A stretch of DNA of 64,000 nt from Armatimonadota bacterium (GTDB lineage: Bacteria; Armatimonadota; Zipacnadia; Zipacnadales; JABUFB01). Location: assembly GCA_013314775.1 (NCBI GenBank), contig JABUFB010000010.1:62001-126000 (forward strand). Direction: 5' to 3'. The notes below the pieces were generated by a model, which worked only from the letters and a program-made list of their open reading frames with translations, was not told where the DNA came from and searched no databases. The first letter of the stretch is position 1, and the number at the start of each line of letters is the position of its first letter. Shown here piece after piece: positions 1 through 9,194 of this stretch. The translations under genes and the position numbers were made by a program.

Positions 1-92
1 GCGCCTTCCCGCGCGTCTCACCCACACCATTCCGCGCCGATCCCCCATTCCCTCCCGGCAGGCAATCCACGGACGACGGGTGAGCATACCCT

Positions 93-121
93 TTGACAAG
101 GCGCACAATCTGAGCCATTAT
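93..121 (+). promoter_or_regulatory. Sigma-70-type promoter of cysK/rrf2
   Basis: A perfect -35 hexamer TTGACA (93-98) is followed after 17 bases by CATTAT (116-121) as the -10 box. Transcription would start near 128, about 33 bases before the cysteine synthase ATG. The spacing and the downstream gene make this a good candidate. It is judged by eye only. Confidence 0.6.
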
Positions 122-139
122 CTACTGAAATTGTCGACT

Positions 140-154
140 AACCTCTGCGAGGTT
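140..154 (+). promoter_or_regulatory. Inverted repeat overlapping the cysK ribosome binding site
   Basis: AACCTC (140-145) and GAGGTT (149-154) form a perfect 6-base inverted repeat with a 3-base loop. The right arm holds the only SD-like sequence (GAGG, 149-152) before the ATG at 161, and a short T run follows. It could be a protein operator, for instance for the Rrf2 regulator encoded next, or an RNA hairpin hiding the ribosome binding site. Both roles are inference. Confidence 0.35.
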
Positions 155-160
155 TTTCCC

Positions 161-1117
161 ATGCGTGTCTATGAGGACAACTCGTACTCAATTGGCAACA
201 CTCCTCTTGTGCGGCTCAACAAGCTGACCCGCGGCTGCGGAGCCACGGTTCTCGTCAAGACCGAAGGCCGGAACCCGGCCTACTCGGTGAAATGCCGGGT
301 GGGCGCGTCTATGATCTGGGATGGCGAGGCCCGCGGACTTATCAAGCCCGGCACGCGCATCGTCGAGCCCACCAGCGGCAATACCGGGATCGCTCTGGCG
401 TTCGTCTGCGCAGCCCGGGGCTATGACTGTGTGCTGACCATGCCCGAGACCATGAGCCTCGAGCGCCGCAAAGTGCTCCAGGCCCTGGGGGCTGAGATCG
501 TGCTGACTCCCGGGGCGGAAGGCATGCGCGGGGCGATCAAGCGGGCCGAGGAAATCGTGGCCGAAGACCCCGACCGCCACTATCTGCCCCAACAGTTCAA
601 GAACCCGGCCAATCCGGCGATCCACGAACGCACCACCGGGCCAGAAATCTGGCACGACACCGAAGGCCGCGTGGACGTGGTGGTTTCGTGCGTGGGCACC
701 GGCGGCACAATCACAGGGATTGGCCGGCACCTGAAGAAGATCTCCCACCACCCCGTCACGATGGTGGCCGTTGAGCCGAAGAACAGCCCCGTGATTGCCC
801 AGACGCTCGCGGGTGAAACGCCGGTACCCGGCGCTCATAAGATCCAGGGAATGGGTGCGGGATTCGTCCCTGACGTCCTCGATCTGAGCATCATCGACCG
901 TGTGGAGCACGTGGTGGACGAAGAGGCCTTCGAGACTGCGCGCCGCCTTGCAACCGATGAGGGGATACTATGCGGGATCTCATCGGGCGCCGCTGCGGCT
1001 GTTGCGATCCGGCTTGCAGGTATGGAGGAATTCGCGGGGAAAATGATCGTGGCGATCCTTCCCGACCTTGGTGAACGCTACCTCTCGACCGATCTGTTTA
1101 AGGTGGCAGCCGACTGA
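161..1117 (+). CDS. cysK: Cysteine synthase A (O-acetylserine sulfhydrylase), CysK type
   Basis: Makes L-cysteine from O-acetylserine and sulfide with pyridoxal phosphate (PLP) in the cytoplasm. The 318-residue product aligns along its length with the E. coli CysK type. It has the NTPLVRLN start, the PLP lysine in the SVKCR motif (K44), the substrate loop TSGNTG (71-76), a GTGGT phosphate loop and the ISSGAA motif near the C-terminus. The reading frame stays open upstream to 80, but the ATG at 161 matches the family start and has GAGG 8 bases upstream. The Rrf2-type regulator begins 15 bases downstream, so the two are probably co-transcribed and sulfur or redox controlled. Confidence 0.93.
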   Translation: MRVYEDNSYSIGNTPLVRLNKLTRGCGATVLVKTEGRNPAYSVKCRVGASMIWDGEARGLIKPGTRIVEPTSGNTGIALAFVCAARGYDCVLTMPETMSLERRKVLQALGAEIVLTPGAEGMRGAIKRAEEIVAEDPDRHYLPQQFKNPANPAIHERTTGPEIWHDTEGRVDVVVSCVGTGGTITGIGRHLKKISHHPVTMVAVEPKNSPVIAQTLAGETPVPGAHKIQGMGAGFVPDVLDLSIIDRVEHVVDEEAFETARRLATDEGILCGISSGAAAAVAIRLAGMEEFAGKMIVAILPDLGERYLSTDLFKVAAD

Positions 1118-1132
1118 AACGGAGAGCCGACT

Positions 1133-1600
1133 ATGCCGCTGCTATCGCGAAAAGCCACGTATGGACTGCGCGCCATGTGCGCGTTGGCGGACGCTGCCGA
1201 GAGGGGGGAAGCGGTGACCATCGCGAGCCTCGCCAACTCCGATGGTCTGCCCCGGAAATACCTGGAACGCATCATCGGCCAACTCGCGGCTGCCGGCTTG
1301 ATTCGGGGAAAGCCGGGACCCGGCGGAGGCTGCCGCCTGACCGCGCCGGCAGATCAGATCAGCGTCCTGGCGATTGTGGAAGCGCTGGAGGGGCCTACCG
1401 CTCCCGCACCGTGTTTCAGTCCAGAATCCGAGGCCAGCGGCGAAGGGTGCGAGGGTTGTCGCGGGCTTACTCGCTGCGCAGTCCACGAACTGCTATCTCG
1501 GGTGCAGGCTTCCGTCGACCGCGAGCTCTCGGGCGTCACTCTCGCCCAACTGGCGTCGCGCCAGAGGGAGATGTCGGTGCGACGCGATCAGGCGGGCTAG
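1133..1600 (+). CDS. Rrf2/IscR-family transcriptional regulator
   Basis: 155-residue Rrf2-family DNA-binding protein. The N-terminus (LSRKATYGLRAM, then ASLANSDGLPRKYLERI) is the winged-helix typical of the family, with the wing at GKPGPGGG (59-66). Cysteines at 94, 106, 109 and 115 lie in the loop where IscR-like members bind a [2Fe-2S] cluster, so it may sense Fe-S status or redox. SD GGAG sits 7-8 bases before the ATG. It follows cysK in the same operon, and CymR/CysR-type members of this family regulate cysteine synthesis, so control of both flanking cysteine synthases is a reasonable inference. Its TAG stop overlaps the stop of the convergent gene. Confidence 0.88.
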   Translation: MPLLSRKATYGLRAMCALADAAERGEAVTIASLANSDGLPRKYLERIIGQLAAAGLIRGKPGPGGGCRLTAPADQISVLAIVEALEGPTAPAPCFSPESEASGEGCEGCRGLTRCAVHELLSRVQASVDRELSGVTLAQLASRQREMSVRRDQAG

Positions 1601-2499
1601 ATCAGCGCAGTGCTGAAGTACCTTTCAGCGCGATCCGGCAAGATCGTGACGATCTTGCGCCCCGGTGGCAGGCGCCGGGACAGTTCCAGCGCCGCCCAGA
1701 CATTAGCCCCCGATGATGTGCCCACCAGACAGGCCTCCTTGCGGGCAAGCATTCGGGCCGTCTCCACCGCGTCCTCGTCGGTGACCTCGATCACCTGATC
1801 CACGTATTTCACGTCCAGCACTGCCGGGATAAACCCGTCGCCGATCCCCTGGATCTGGTGCAGGCCGGGTTCGTGCCCGAGAAGCGCCGATGCATTCGCA
1901 GGTTCCACCGCCACGCACAGGACGTGGGGATTGCGCTCCTTCAAGTAGCGCGCCACGCCCTGAAATGTCCCGCCGCTGCCAATTCCCGCCACGAAAGCGT
2001 CGACGTGGCCGTCCATTTGCTGCCAGATTTCCGGCGCGGTCTGCCTGTAGTGGATGTCCGGGTTGTGTGGGTTCTCGAACTGCTGGGGCATGAACACGCA
2101 GGGGTTTGATTCTGCGATCTCCCGCGCCTTGTCTACTGCGCCCTGGATACTGAGTTCCGCGGGTGTGAGAACCAGCTCGCCGCCAAGCGCGCGGATGAGC
2201 TTCTTGCGCTCTTCGCTCATGTTCTCGGGCATCACAATCACCACGCGGTAGCCTTTGTGCACGCCGACCAGGGTGATGCCGATGCCGGTGTTGCCACTGG
2301 TGGGCTCGCAGATGATGCACCCCTCTTTCAGCTTCCCCTCCTCCTCAGCCCGGGTGATCATGTTCAGGGCCACGCGGTCTTTCACGCTGCCGCCGGGGTT
2401 GAGGAACTCGGCCTTCGCATAGATGTCGATATCGCTGATCCGCGACAGTCGTACCATCGGCGTGTTGCCGATGGTCTGCAGAATGCTGTCAAGCCACAT
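1597..2499 (-). CDS. Second cysteine synthase, CysK/CysM family
   Basis: 300-residue PLP-dependent cysteine synthase of a different subtype from the gene at 161. It has the PLP lysine in GGSVKDR (K40), TSGNTG (67-72), GIGSGGT, GTSSGA and the C-terminal PDRAERYFST signature common in thermophile and archaeal O-acetylserine or O-phosphoserine sulfhydrylases. Substrate preference (O-acetylserine, O-phosphoserine or thiosulfate) cannot be read from sequence. The open frame runs upstream to 2856, but the ATG at 2499 fits the family N-terminus and has GGAGG 11 bases upstream. It converges tail-to-tail on the Rrf2 gene and shares a CTAG tetranucleotide in which both genes read TAG. Confidence 0.92.
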   Translation of the reverse strand: MWLDSILQTIGNTPMVRLSRISDIDIYAKAEFLNPGGSVKDRVALNMITRAEEEGKLKEGCIICEPTSGNTGIGITLVGVHKGYRVVIVMPENMSEERKKLIRALGGELVLTPAELSIQGAVDKAREIAESNPCVFMPQQFENPHNPDIHYRQTAPEIWQQMDGHVDAFVAGIGSGGTFQGVARYLKERNPHVLCVAVEPANASALLGHEPGLHQIQGIGDGFIPAVLDVKYVDQVIEVTDEDAVETARMLARKEACLVGTSSGANVWAALELSRRLPPGRKIVTILPDRAERYFSTALI

Positions 2500-2563
2500 G
2501 AGCGGGTACGCCTCCGTGCGGGTGGGGAGCCGGCGGGTCGAACCGAGGCTCGCATGAGTTGCG

Positions 2564-2592
2564 ATGATACTACCGGGCGGCGGCGCGGTCAA
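2564..2592 (-). promoter_or_regulatory. Promoter of the second cysteine synthase
   Basis: On the minus strand TTGACC (2592-2587) is followed after 17 bases by TATCAT (2569-2564). The predicted transcription start is near 2557, leaving a leader of about 58 bases. That leader contains the small inverted repeat CGAG-G-CTCG (2544-2552), a possible operator. Confidence 0.5.
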
Positions 2593-2662
2593 ATGCGGGG
2601 AGGGCCGGATACGCAGAGTCGGGAACTGCAACCCGTTCACGCTATGTAGGGGGCCTGCGCCC

Positions 2663-4258
2663 ATGCCTGAAGTCTCATACTTCGACTGCCACTGCTTCCT
2701 CGGGCTGCCGATCAACGTGCCCGGCGACCGACCGCGCGATGTCTCATCTCTGCTGGCCGCGATGGACCATTTCGGAATCACCGAAGCGCTTGTCATCGAC
2801 CCGATGGCCGCGTACAACGACGTGCGCGCTGGAAACGCGCGCATCGTGGAAATCACGCGCCATCAGCCGCGCCTGCACCCAGCCTGGTGCGCGGTCATGA
2901 CCCGGAGCCGCGAGACCCCGTCGCCGGGTGAGCTTGTGGGCCGGATGCGCGAGCAAGGCGTGGGTGCTTTGTTCCTGTTCAGCGGGCAGTTCGGCATTCC
3001 CTTGGAAGACTGGGCGATCGGCGACCTGGCCGCGGAACTGGAACGTCATCGGGTCCCGCTGTTCATCTGTCCCAACCCCGCGCTGGACCACTCGCCGGAT
3101 CAAATGGACTGGTCGGGCATGGTCCGCATCTGTCTGGATCACCCAAATCTGCCCGTCATCGCAACCGAATGTCGTATCTACGGTGGCCAGCGCCGCATGT
3201 ATCAGGCCCTGGCCGCATGCCCGAATCTCAAGGTGGACATGGGCGCTCTGTGGCTCCACAAGCGGGTTGAGTTCATCTGCCGGGAGTTCGGCGCCGACCG
3301 GCTCCTGTGGAGTTCCCGCCTCCCGTCACACACCCCGGCCGCGAGCAAGGCGCAGCTGGACTACTCCGACATCGCCGAGGATGATCTGCGGGCAATCGCC
3401 GGCGATAACCTGAGACAATTGCTCTCGTGGAACCCAAACATCAGTTTCGCCGAAACGCCCGCATGGCCAGAACCTGTTGACAGCCTGCACCAGATGGCAC
3501 GCAACCGCAAGCCCCTTGCTGGGCAGGGGTTCGCGGACTGCCACGGACATGTGGGGTGGGGCAGCAGACGGCACGTGATCCAGGATGCGCCCGCGGATGT
3601 GGTGGCGGAAATGGATCGGCTTGGGGTGGATATCTGCTGCCTTTTCCCCTTCGCCGGATCACAGCCCGATGAAGCGTTTGGCAATGATACCTGTGCGCGC
3701 ATGATTCGTCAGTTCCCAGGAAGGTTCGTGGGCTTCACACTGGTCAACCCCAGCCACGGCGAGCAGGACATGATCGCGGAGATGGAGCGCGGCCTTGCCC
3801 GGGGGATGCGTGGGATCAAGCTGGCCCCCGGCTTCCAGGGATACCCGGACGAGGGCCCGCTGGTGGACGTGGCCTGCCGGTTCGCCCACGAACATGGCCT
3901 GCTCATGCTCCACCATAACTGGGGCTCGGCGCAGCAACTCCGGCGGCTTTGCGAGACGTATCCGAAGGCGGTTCTTTTCACGGGCCATGCAATGGCGCAT
4001 CTCACCGAGGTCGTCAGGGATTGCCAGAACCTGTTTATCTGCACCTGCCCGTTCCTCGACTGGGGACAGACCGAGCGCTTCGCCAACCTGTATGGTGCGG
4101 ATCGTCTGCTCTTTGGCTCGGACCTCATGGACCTGCCCATCGCCTGGGGATTGGGGCCGATCCTGTACGCGCGGATCCCGGAAGAGGACAAGCGGCTAAT
4201 CCTCGGCGGAAATCTGCGACGGATACTGACGGCACGCGGCTTTCTGCCCGAAGGATGA
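2663..4258 (+). CDS. Tandem amidohydrolase-related (TIM-barrel) protein
   Basis: 531 residues made of two amidohydrolase-2-like barrels (roughly 5-255 and 290-530). Domain 2 keeps the expected catalytic set: CHGH (H294, H296), LHHNW, FTGHAMAH and GSD (D487). Domain 1 has degenerated at the same places: CHCF instead of HxH near H10, no histidine in the LFICPNP strand, and WSSR (R219) where GSD is expected. Domain 1 is therefore probably a non-catalytic partner. The family includes decarboxylases and hydrolases such as ACMSD; the substrate is unknown. The open frame extends to 2564, but the ATG at 2663 with a G-rich SD fits the domain start. It heads a plus-strand cluster with an aldo/keto reductase and a UroD-like protein. 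Confidence 0.8.
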   Translation: MPEVSYFDCHCFLGLPINVPGDRPRDVSSLLAAMDHFGITEALVIDPMAAYNDVRAGNARIVEITRHQPRLHPAWCAVMTRSRETPSPGELVGRMREQGVGALFLFSGQFGIPLEDWAIGDLAAELERHRVPLFICPNPALDHSPDQMDWSGMVRICLDHPNLPVIATECRIYGGQRRMYQALAACPNLKVDMGALWLHKRVEFICREFGADRLLWSSRLPSHTPAASKAQLDYSDIAEDDLRAIAGDNLRQLLSWNPNISFAETPAWPEPVDSLHQMARNRKPLAGQGFADCHGHVGWGSRRHVIQDAPADVVAEMDRLGVDICCLFPFAGSQPDEAFGNDTCARMIRQFPGRFVGFTLVNPSHGEQDMIAEMERGLARGMRGIKLAPGFQGYPDEGPLVDVACRFAHEHGLLMLHHNWGSAQQLRRLCETYPKAVLFTGHAMAHLTEVVRDCQNLFICTCPFLDWGQTERFANLYGADRLLFGSDLMDLPIAWGLGPILYARIPEEDKRLILGGNLRRILTARGFLPEG

Positions 4259-4354
4259 CCTGCACTCTTGCCCGCAAGGGCGAAGGTTACGGTATTCCGC
4301 GCGGCGAAAGAGCATGGTGGAGGGGCATAGGACAGCCTGCGAGAGGTGAGTGAT

Positions 4355-5308
4355 ATGAGACGACGCGAGTTCCTGTCCACGGTCGCAGCAGCGGGGGTCG
4401 GCGCGGCAGCGGCCGGCAGCCTTGCGCGTGCCGATGTCGAACCCCAGAAGCGCCTGCCCACCCGACCACTTGGCGATACCGGCAAAGCCCTGTCAATCGT
4501 GGGGCTGGGCGGCCTTGTGGTCGCGAAAGTGCCCCAGCAGGAGGCCAACGACATTGTTGCCTGGGCCTGGGACAGGGGGGTCAACTACTACGACGTCGCT
4601 CCCACTTACTACGACGCCCAGGACCGCCTCGGGCCGGCTCTCGAACCCTATCGCGAAAAGGCGTTCCTCGCCTGTAAGACAGTTCGCCGCGACGCCGCAG
4701 GCGCACTGGCAGAACTGGAAAACAGCCTCAAGGTGCTGCGCACCGATCACTTCGAGCTGTACCAGTTCCACGGGGTAACGAAGACTGAAGAAGTGGACCA
4801 GATCATGGCTCCCGGCGGGGCTATGGAGACGTTCCTGAAGGCCCGCGAGCAGGGGAAGATCGGGCTGATCGGCTTCTCGGCGCATTCCATCGAGGCCGCT
4901 CTGCTTATGCTGGACCGATTCAACTTCGACACGGTCCTGTTTCCCCTGAACGTGGTCTGCTGGGAGAACGGGGATTTCGGCCCGCAACTCGTGGCCAAGG
5001 CGAAGGAGAAGGGCGCGAAACTCCTGGCGATCAAGGCCATGGCGTGGACCCCACTCCAGCCGGGGGAAGAGAAGAAGTACCCGAAGGCCTGGTACCGGCC
5101 CAACGACGACCCGTACCTGTCTGGCCTGGCGATCCGCTACACGCTGGACCTGCCGGTCGTGTCCATCGTGCCTCCGGCCGATGACCGGCTGTTCAAGATC
5201 GCCGTGGACAAGGCCATGGATTACCGACCGCTGACACAACCTGAGCGCGATCGGCTTATCGCGTCTATCGAGGGCGTAAAACCGATCTTCAGCACCCGGG
5301 AGGCTTGA
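4355..5308 (+). CDS. Tat-exported aldo/keto reductase
   Basis: 317-residue aldo/keto reductase with a twin-arginine signal (RRREFL at 2-7, then an alanine-rich h-region), so it is probably folded in the cytoplasm and exported. The catalytic residues are visible: YDVAPTYYD (Asp and Tyr), FLACKT (Lys) and LYQFHG (His). It is shorter than some family members but ends normally with a predicted last helix. The ATG at 4355 is preferred over the in-frame GTG at 4346 because GAGAGG lies 8 bases upstream. It overlaps nothing and is followed 4 bases later by the UroD-family gene, so the two are likely co-translated. The substrate is probably a sugar or sugar acid (inference). Confidence 0.85.
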   Translation: MRRREFLSTVAAAGVGAAAAGSLARADVEPQKRLPTRPLGDTGKALSIVGLGGLVVAKVPQQEANDIVAWAWDRGVNYYDVAPTYYDAQDRLGPALEPYREKAFLACKTVRRDAAGALAELENSLKVLRTDHFELYQFHGVTKTEEVDQIMAPGGAMETFLKAREQGKIGLIGFSAHSIEAALLMLDRFNFDTVLFPLNVVCWENGDFGPQLVAKAKEKGAKLLAIKAMAWTPLQPGEEKKYPKAWYRPNDDPYLSGLAIRYTLDLPVVSIVPPADDRLFKIAVDKAMDYRPLTQPERDRLIASIEGVKPIFSTREA

Positions 5309-5312
5309 AGCG

Positions 5313-6419
5313 TTGCCAATGACCTTCCGCGAACGCTTACTTACAGCGCTGAGGGGTGAGCGTCCCGATACCTTCCCGTGGTTTGCGGACCTCACCTACT
5401 GGCGCCATGCCAGGCAGGCCGATGGTGATTACCCGCCCGAATACGAGGGCGAGGAGGGATTCATCGCCCTTCATCGGGACTACCACGTAGGGTATTTCCT
5501 TGGCTATGCCACGGTTTGGCGCAATACCCTTGACAACGTCACCGTGGAGCATGAGACCCACGACGGGCTCACCACCACGCGGTGGATCACACCGGTGGGC
5601 GAAATCTGGGGCCAGACCAGGTACCTGCCCGAAACGTACAGCGGCGCACCCGTGCGCTGGCCGGTGCGCGATCTCGATGACTTGCGGGTGCTGCGATACA
5701 TTGCCGACGCCACCCGCACCGAAGCGGACCAGAGCCAGTTCCTGGCCCTGCGCGACCTGTGCGGTGACCAGGGGCACCCCACCGTGCTGCCGCCCAGATC
5801 GCCGGTCTCGCAGATGCTCGCCCAGTGGACGGGAGCGACCGCGCTGGTGTATCTCGATGCCGACGCTCCCGAGGAACTCAAGGCCACCCTCGATGCTCTG
5901 GGCAGGGCCGCCGACGGCGCTTACGCGGCCATAGAGCAGTCGGAGGCGCCCTTCACCGAGCTGCCTGACAATCTCAGCGGGGAAATCATCACCCCGCTGT
6001 TCCGGAAGTATCAGTTCGAGTACTACGTGCAGCGCATCGAGAGCCTGCACGCGGCCGGCAAGCTGGTGGGGACCCACCTCGACGGCACCATCCGAGGCAT
6101 CCTGCCACTGCTCGTCGAGACCGGGCTGGACTACATCGAGTCTATTACGCCCGCTCCAGTGGGTGACGTCCCGGTGGATGAGTTGCGCGAACTTGCCGGG
6201 CCCAACGTCGTACTCTTCGGCGGCATGCCCGGCGCCATGTTTGCGCCCCAGTTCCCCCGGGATCAGGTGCGCCGGCATTTCGACAGTATCGTCGAACACC
6301 ACTGGGAGCATGGGCGCTTCGTGCTGGGGAGCGCCGATCAGATACCGCCGGACGGCGACATGAACCTGGTGCGCGAGGTCGGTTTGTGGTGCGAGGAACT
6401 CTGCGGCCGCGGCGCATGA
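5313..6419 (+). CDS. Uroporphyrinogen decarboxylase-family protein (MtaA/CmuA-like fold)
   Basis: About 368 residues of the UroD/MtaA fold. The N-terminus ([15 protein letters not shown]) is typical of the large uncharacterised UroD-like group found in heterotrophs. GTHLDG and LFGGMPG near the C-terminus match the metal and corrinoid or substrate side of methyltransferase-like members. It lacks the context of haem synthesis and is unlikely to be HemE. The TTG at 5313 has GGGAGG 9 bases upstream and is favoured; the ATG at 5319 is the alternative. It lies between a reductase and a secreted glycosidase-like gene, which suggests a catabolic demethylation or decarboxylation role (inference). Confidence 0.8.
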   Translation: MPMTFRERLLTALRGERPDTFPWFADLTYWRHARQADGDYPPEYEGEEGFIALHRDYHVGYFLGYATVWRNTLDNVTVEHETHDGLTTTRWITPVGEIWGQTRYLPETYSGAPVRWPVRDLDDLRVLRYIADATRTEADQSQFLALRDLCGDQGHPTVLPPRSPVSQMLAQWTGATALVYLDADAPEELKATLDALGRAADGAYAAIEQSEAPFTELPDNLSGEIITPLFRKYQFEYYVQRIESLHAAGKLVGTHLDGTIRGILPLLVETGLDYIESITPAPVGDVPVDELRELAGPNVVLFGGMPGAMFAPQFPRDQVRRHFDSIVEHHWEHGRFVLGSADQIPPDGDMNLVREVGLWCEELCGRGA

Positions 6420-6447
6420 GCCGGGCCGTTTCTGGAGGTCTGATGCA

Positions 6448-9132
6448 ATGAACGGTTGCCCTGTAAGCTTTCTAGCTACATTGATGCTGCTGGCGTGCGC
6501 CGGCCTGTCACTGGCGGTGACGGTGAACGTCTCTCCCGACGGGCCGATCAACTCCCTCGAGTCCGCCCGGGACGCCGTGCGTGCGCTCAAGGCTCAGGGG
6601 GACCTCACCGAGCCCGTGCGGGTCGTGATCGCCGACGGTACGTACCCGATGACGCAGGCGCTGGAACTCACCCCGGCCGACAGCGGCACTGAAGTCGCGC
6701 CGGTGATTTACGAAGCCGCACCGGGGGCCCGGCCGATATTCACCGGAGGCCGCCGCATCACCGGTTTCCAGGCGAATGCTGAGGGACTGTGGGTCGCGAA
6801 AGTGCCCGAGGTCGCCTCGGGCGACTGGTACTTCGAGCAGCTGTGGGTCAACGGCAACCGCGCAACCCGTGCGCGCACGCCCAATAGGTTCTACTACTAC
6901 TCCGCGGGAAAGGTCGCCCACGGTGTGGACCCTCAGACCGGAGAAGTGACGCATCTTGCAAACCGCGCTTTCATCGCCCGCAAGGCCGACATCGCGCCCC
7001 TGCTGGATATCCCAAAGGACCGGATCACCGACGTGACCATGATGTGTTACCACTCCTGGGAAGCCTCGCGCCACCGCATCGCCGGCGTGGACCCGCAGAC
7101 CAATATGCTCGTGGCCACCGGGAACGCGCCGTGGGAGATGGGTTGGTGGGGTGGCCCGCTGCGGTACCACCTTGAGAACTTCCTTGCAGCCCTGGATGAG
7201 CCCGGCGAGTGGTTCCTGGACCGCAACGGCACCCTTTACTACATGCCTCTGCCCGGCGAGACCCCGGAGACCGCCGAAGTCTGGGCACCCGTGGCCGAGC
7301 AATTCGTCCTCGTCAAGGGCGATCCGAACCTGGGGCTGTTCGTGGAGAACATCACTCTCCGCGGCCTGCGCTTTCTACACGGGCAGTACATCCTGCCTGA
7401 GCGCGGTCACGGTGACGGGCAAGCGGCTCAGAGCATCCCTGGAGCGATCACCGCTGATGGTGCCCGCAATTTCCGCATCGAAGACTGCGAGATTGGTCAT
7501 ATCGGCATCTACGGCGTGTGGTTCCGGCAGGCATGTCAGAACTGCGCCATAGTACGCTCATATCTGCATGATCTTGGCGCGGGCGGCATCCGCATTGGTG
7601 TGGGCTGGAACGTGCCGCTGGATGACCCGACCACGCACACCGGCTTCTGCGTGGCCGACAACAACATCATCCACAAGGGTGGGCGCATTTTCCCCGGCTG
7701 CGTCGGGGTCTGGATCGGTCACAGCGGGAACAACCAGGTCACCCATAATGACATCTCCGACTTGTTCTACACGGGAGTTTCCGTGGGCTGGAGCTGGGGA
7801 TATCGCCCCACGTTGTCCCACAACAATCACATCGACTTCAACCATATCCACCACATAGGCCAGGGCGTTCTCAGCGATATGGGAGGAGTCTACACCCTGG
7901 GGATATCTGACGGTACCACGGTGAATAACAACGTCATCCACCACGTCTACTCTTACGACAAGTATGGCCGCGGCGGCTGGGGCCTGTACAATGACGAGGG
8001 CACCAGCAACATCACCATGATGAACAACCTGGTCTACAAGGTGAAGACCGGGACCTATCACCAGCATTACGGCGAGAACAACCGCATCGAGAACAATATC
8101 CTCGCCTACTCCATGGACGGACAGCTCCAGCGGTCGCGGGTAGAGGACCACATCTCCTTCATCTTCCGCCACAACATCGTCTACTGGGACGAGGGCGAGT
8201 TGTACACCGCCGGTAACTGGCGCGACGAGAATGTGGTCAGTGAGTACAACCTTTACTGGAATGCCTCCGGCGCACCCGTGAAATTCCACGAGTTTACCTT
8301 CGAGCAGTGGCAGGAGAAGGGCAAGGAGAAAGGGTCGATTGTCGCTGACCCGAAGTTCGTGGACCCGCAGAACTTTGACTTCCGCCTGCAGCCGGACTCC
8401 CCCGCGTTCCAGGTGGGCTTCAAGCCTTTCGACTACAGCCAGGCCGGCGTTTACGGCGATCCGGAATGGAAGGCGCTGGCAGCGAGTTTCGAATACCCGG
8501 AAGTGGAGTTCGCACCGCCCCCCCCACTGCCGCCCCCGATGGCCTTCAAGGACGGCTTCGAGTTCACACCGGTGGGTGCGCAGCCGGGCATCGCGAAAGT
8601 CCACACCGAGGGCAAAGGCGATGCGGTTGCTGTGACGGACAAAGTGGCCTGCAGCGGCAAGCAAAGCCTGATGGTTCAGGACGCGCCCGGCCTGCAGTTC
8701 GGCTTCAACCCCCATTTCTACTACTCGCCAAACCACACGCGGGGCGTGGCAACCTTCAAGTTCGACCTGCGGCTCGAGACAGACGTGACCATGTATGTCG
8801 AGTGGCGCGACAACAGCGCACCGTACCGCGTCGGGCCCACATTCTGGATCCGCGGCACCAGGTTGCAGGTGGGCGGGGAGACCTTCCTGGAGCTCCCGAA
8901 GGACCAGTGGGTGAACTTCGAGACATCCGCGGGGCTCGGCGAAGACAGCACCGGTACCTGGACGCTGACAGTGACACTCCCGGGTCAGGAGCCGCAGAGG
9001 TTCGAGGGCCTGAAGTGCCCCAGTGATGGCTGGAAGACCCTGACCTGGCTGGGATTCAGCAGCAGCGCTGACACCACCACCGTCTTCTACGTGGACAATG
9101 TCGAGCTGTCGAATACGTGGATGCCCGAGTAG
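6448..9132 (+). CDS. Secreted right-handed beta-helix protein, GH141-like
   Basis: 894-residue exported protein. A signal peptide (about 1-24, hydrophobic core [15 protein letters not shown]) is followed by the N-terminal pattern seen in GH141-like proteins: [10 protein letters not shown], then IADGTYPM, then a DSGT segment and [11 protein letters not shown] long run of parallel beta-helix coils follows (about 290-620, many NNxIxHxG-type turns such as DNNIIHKGG and [12 protein letters not shown]). A beta-sandwich of about 170 residues at the C-terminus (about 710-890) resembles a carbohydrate-binding or LamG module. GH141 members act on fucose- or xylose-containing glycans; the actual substrate here is unknown. 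GGAGG lies 9 bases before the ATG. Confidence 0.82.
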   Translation: MNGCPVSFLATLMLLACAGLSLAVTVNVSPDGPINSLESARDAVRALKAQGDLTEPVRVVIADGTYPMTQALELTPADSGTEVAPVIYEAAPGARPIFTGGRRITGFQANAEGLWVAKVPEVASGDWYFEQLWVNGNRATRARTPNRFYYYSAGKVAHGVDPQTGEVTHLANRAFIARKADIAPLLDIPKDRITDVTMMCYHSWEASRHRIAGVDPQTNMLVATGNAPWEMGWWGGPLRYHLENFLAALDEPGEWFLDRNGTLYYMPLPGETPETAEVWAPVAEQFVLVKGDPNLGLFVENITLRGLRFLHGQYILPERGHGDGQAAQSIPGAITADGARNFRIEDCEIGHIGIYGVWFRQACQNCAIVRSYLHDLGAGGIRIGVGWNVPLDDPTTHTGFCVADNNIIHKGGRIFPGCVGVWIGHSGNNQVTHNDISDLFYTGVSVGWSWGYRPTLSHNNHIDFNHIHHIGQGVLSDMGGVYTLGISDGTTVNNNVIHHVYSYDKYGRGGWGLYNDEGTSNITMMNNLVYKVKTGTYHQHYGENNRIENNILAYSMDGQLQRSRVEDHISFIFRHNIVYWDEGELYTAGNWRDENVVSEYNLYWNASGAPVKFHEFTFEQWQEKGKEKGSIVADPKFVDPQNFDFRLQPDSPAFQVGFKPFDYSQAGVYGDPEWKALAASFEYPEVEFAPPPPLPPPMAFKDGFEFTPVGAQPGIAKVHTEGKGDAVAVTDKVACSGKQSLMVQDAPGLQFGFNPHFYYSPNHTRGVATFKFDLRLETDVTMYVEWRDNSAPYRVGPTFWIRGTRLQVGGETFLELPKDQWVNFETSAGLGEDSTGTWTLTVTLPGQEPQRFEGLKCPSDGWKTLTWLGFSSSADTTTVFYVDNVELSNTWMPE

Positions 9133-9194
9133 AGGCGCGTATGCTCATGCACTCAGACCGCGCCCAGGCGCGGCGAAGACAGGAGTTGGTTCCC

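Noticed and set aside
188-910. 240-codon minus-strand frame in cysK
   Set aside because: Antisense of a clearly identified cysteine synthase, no domain visible.
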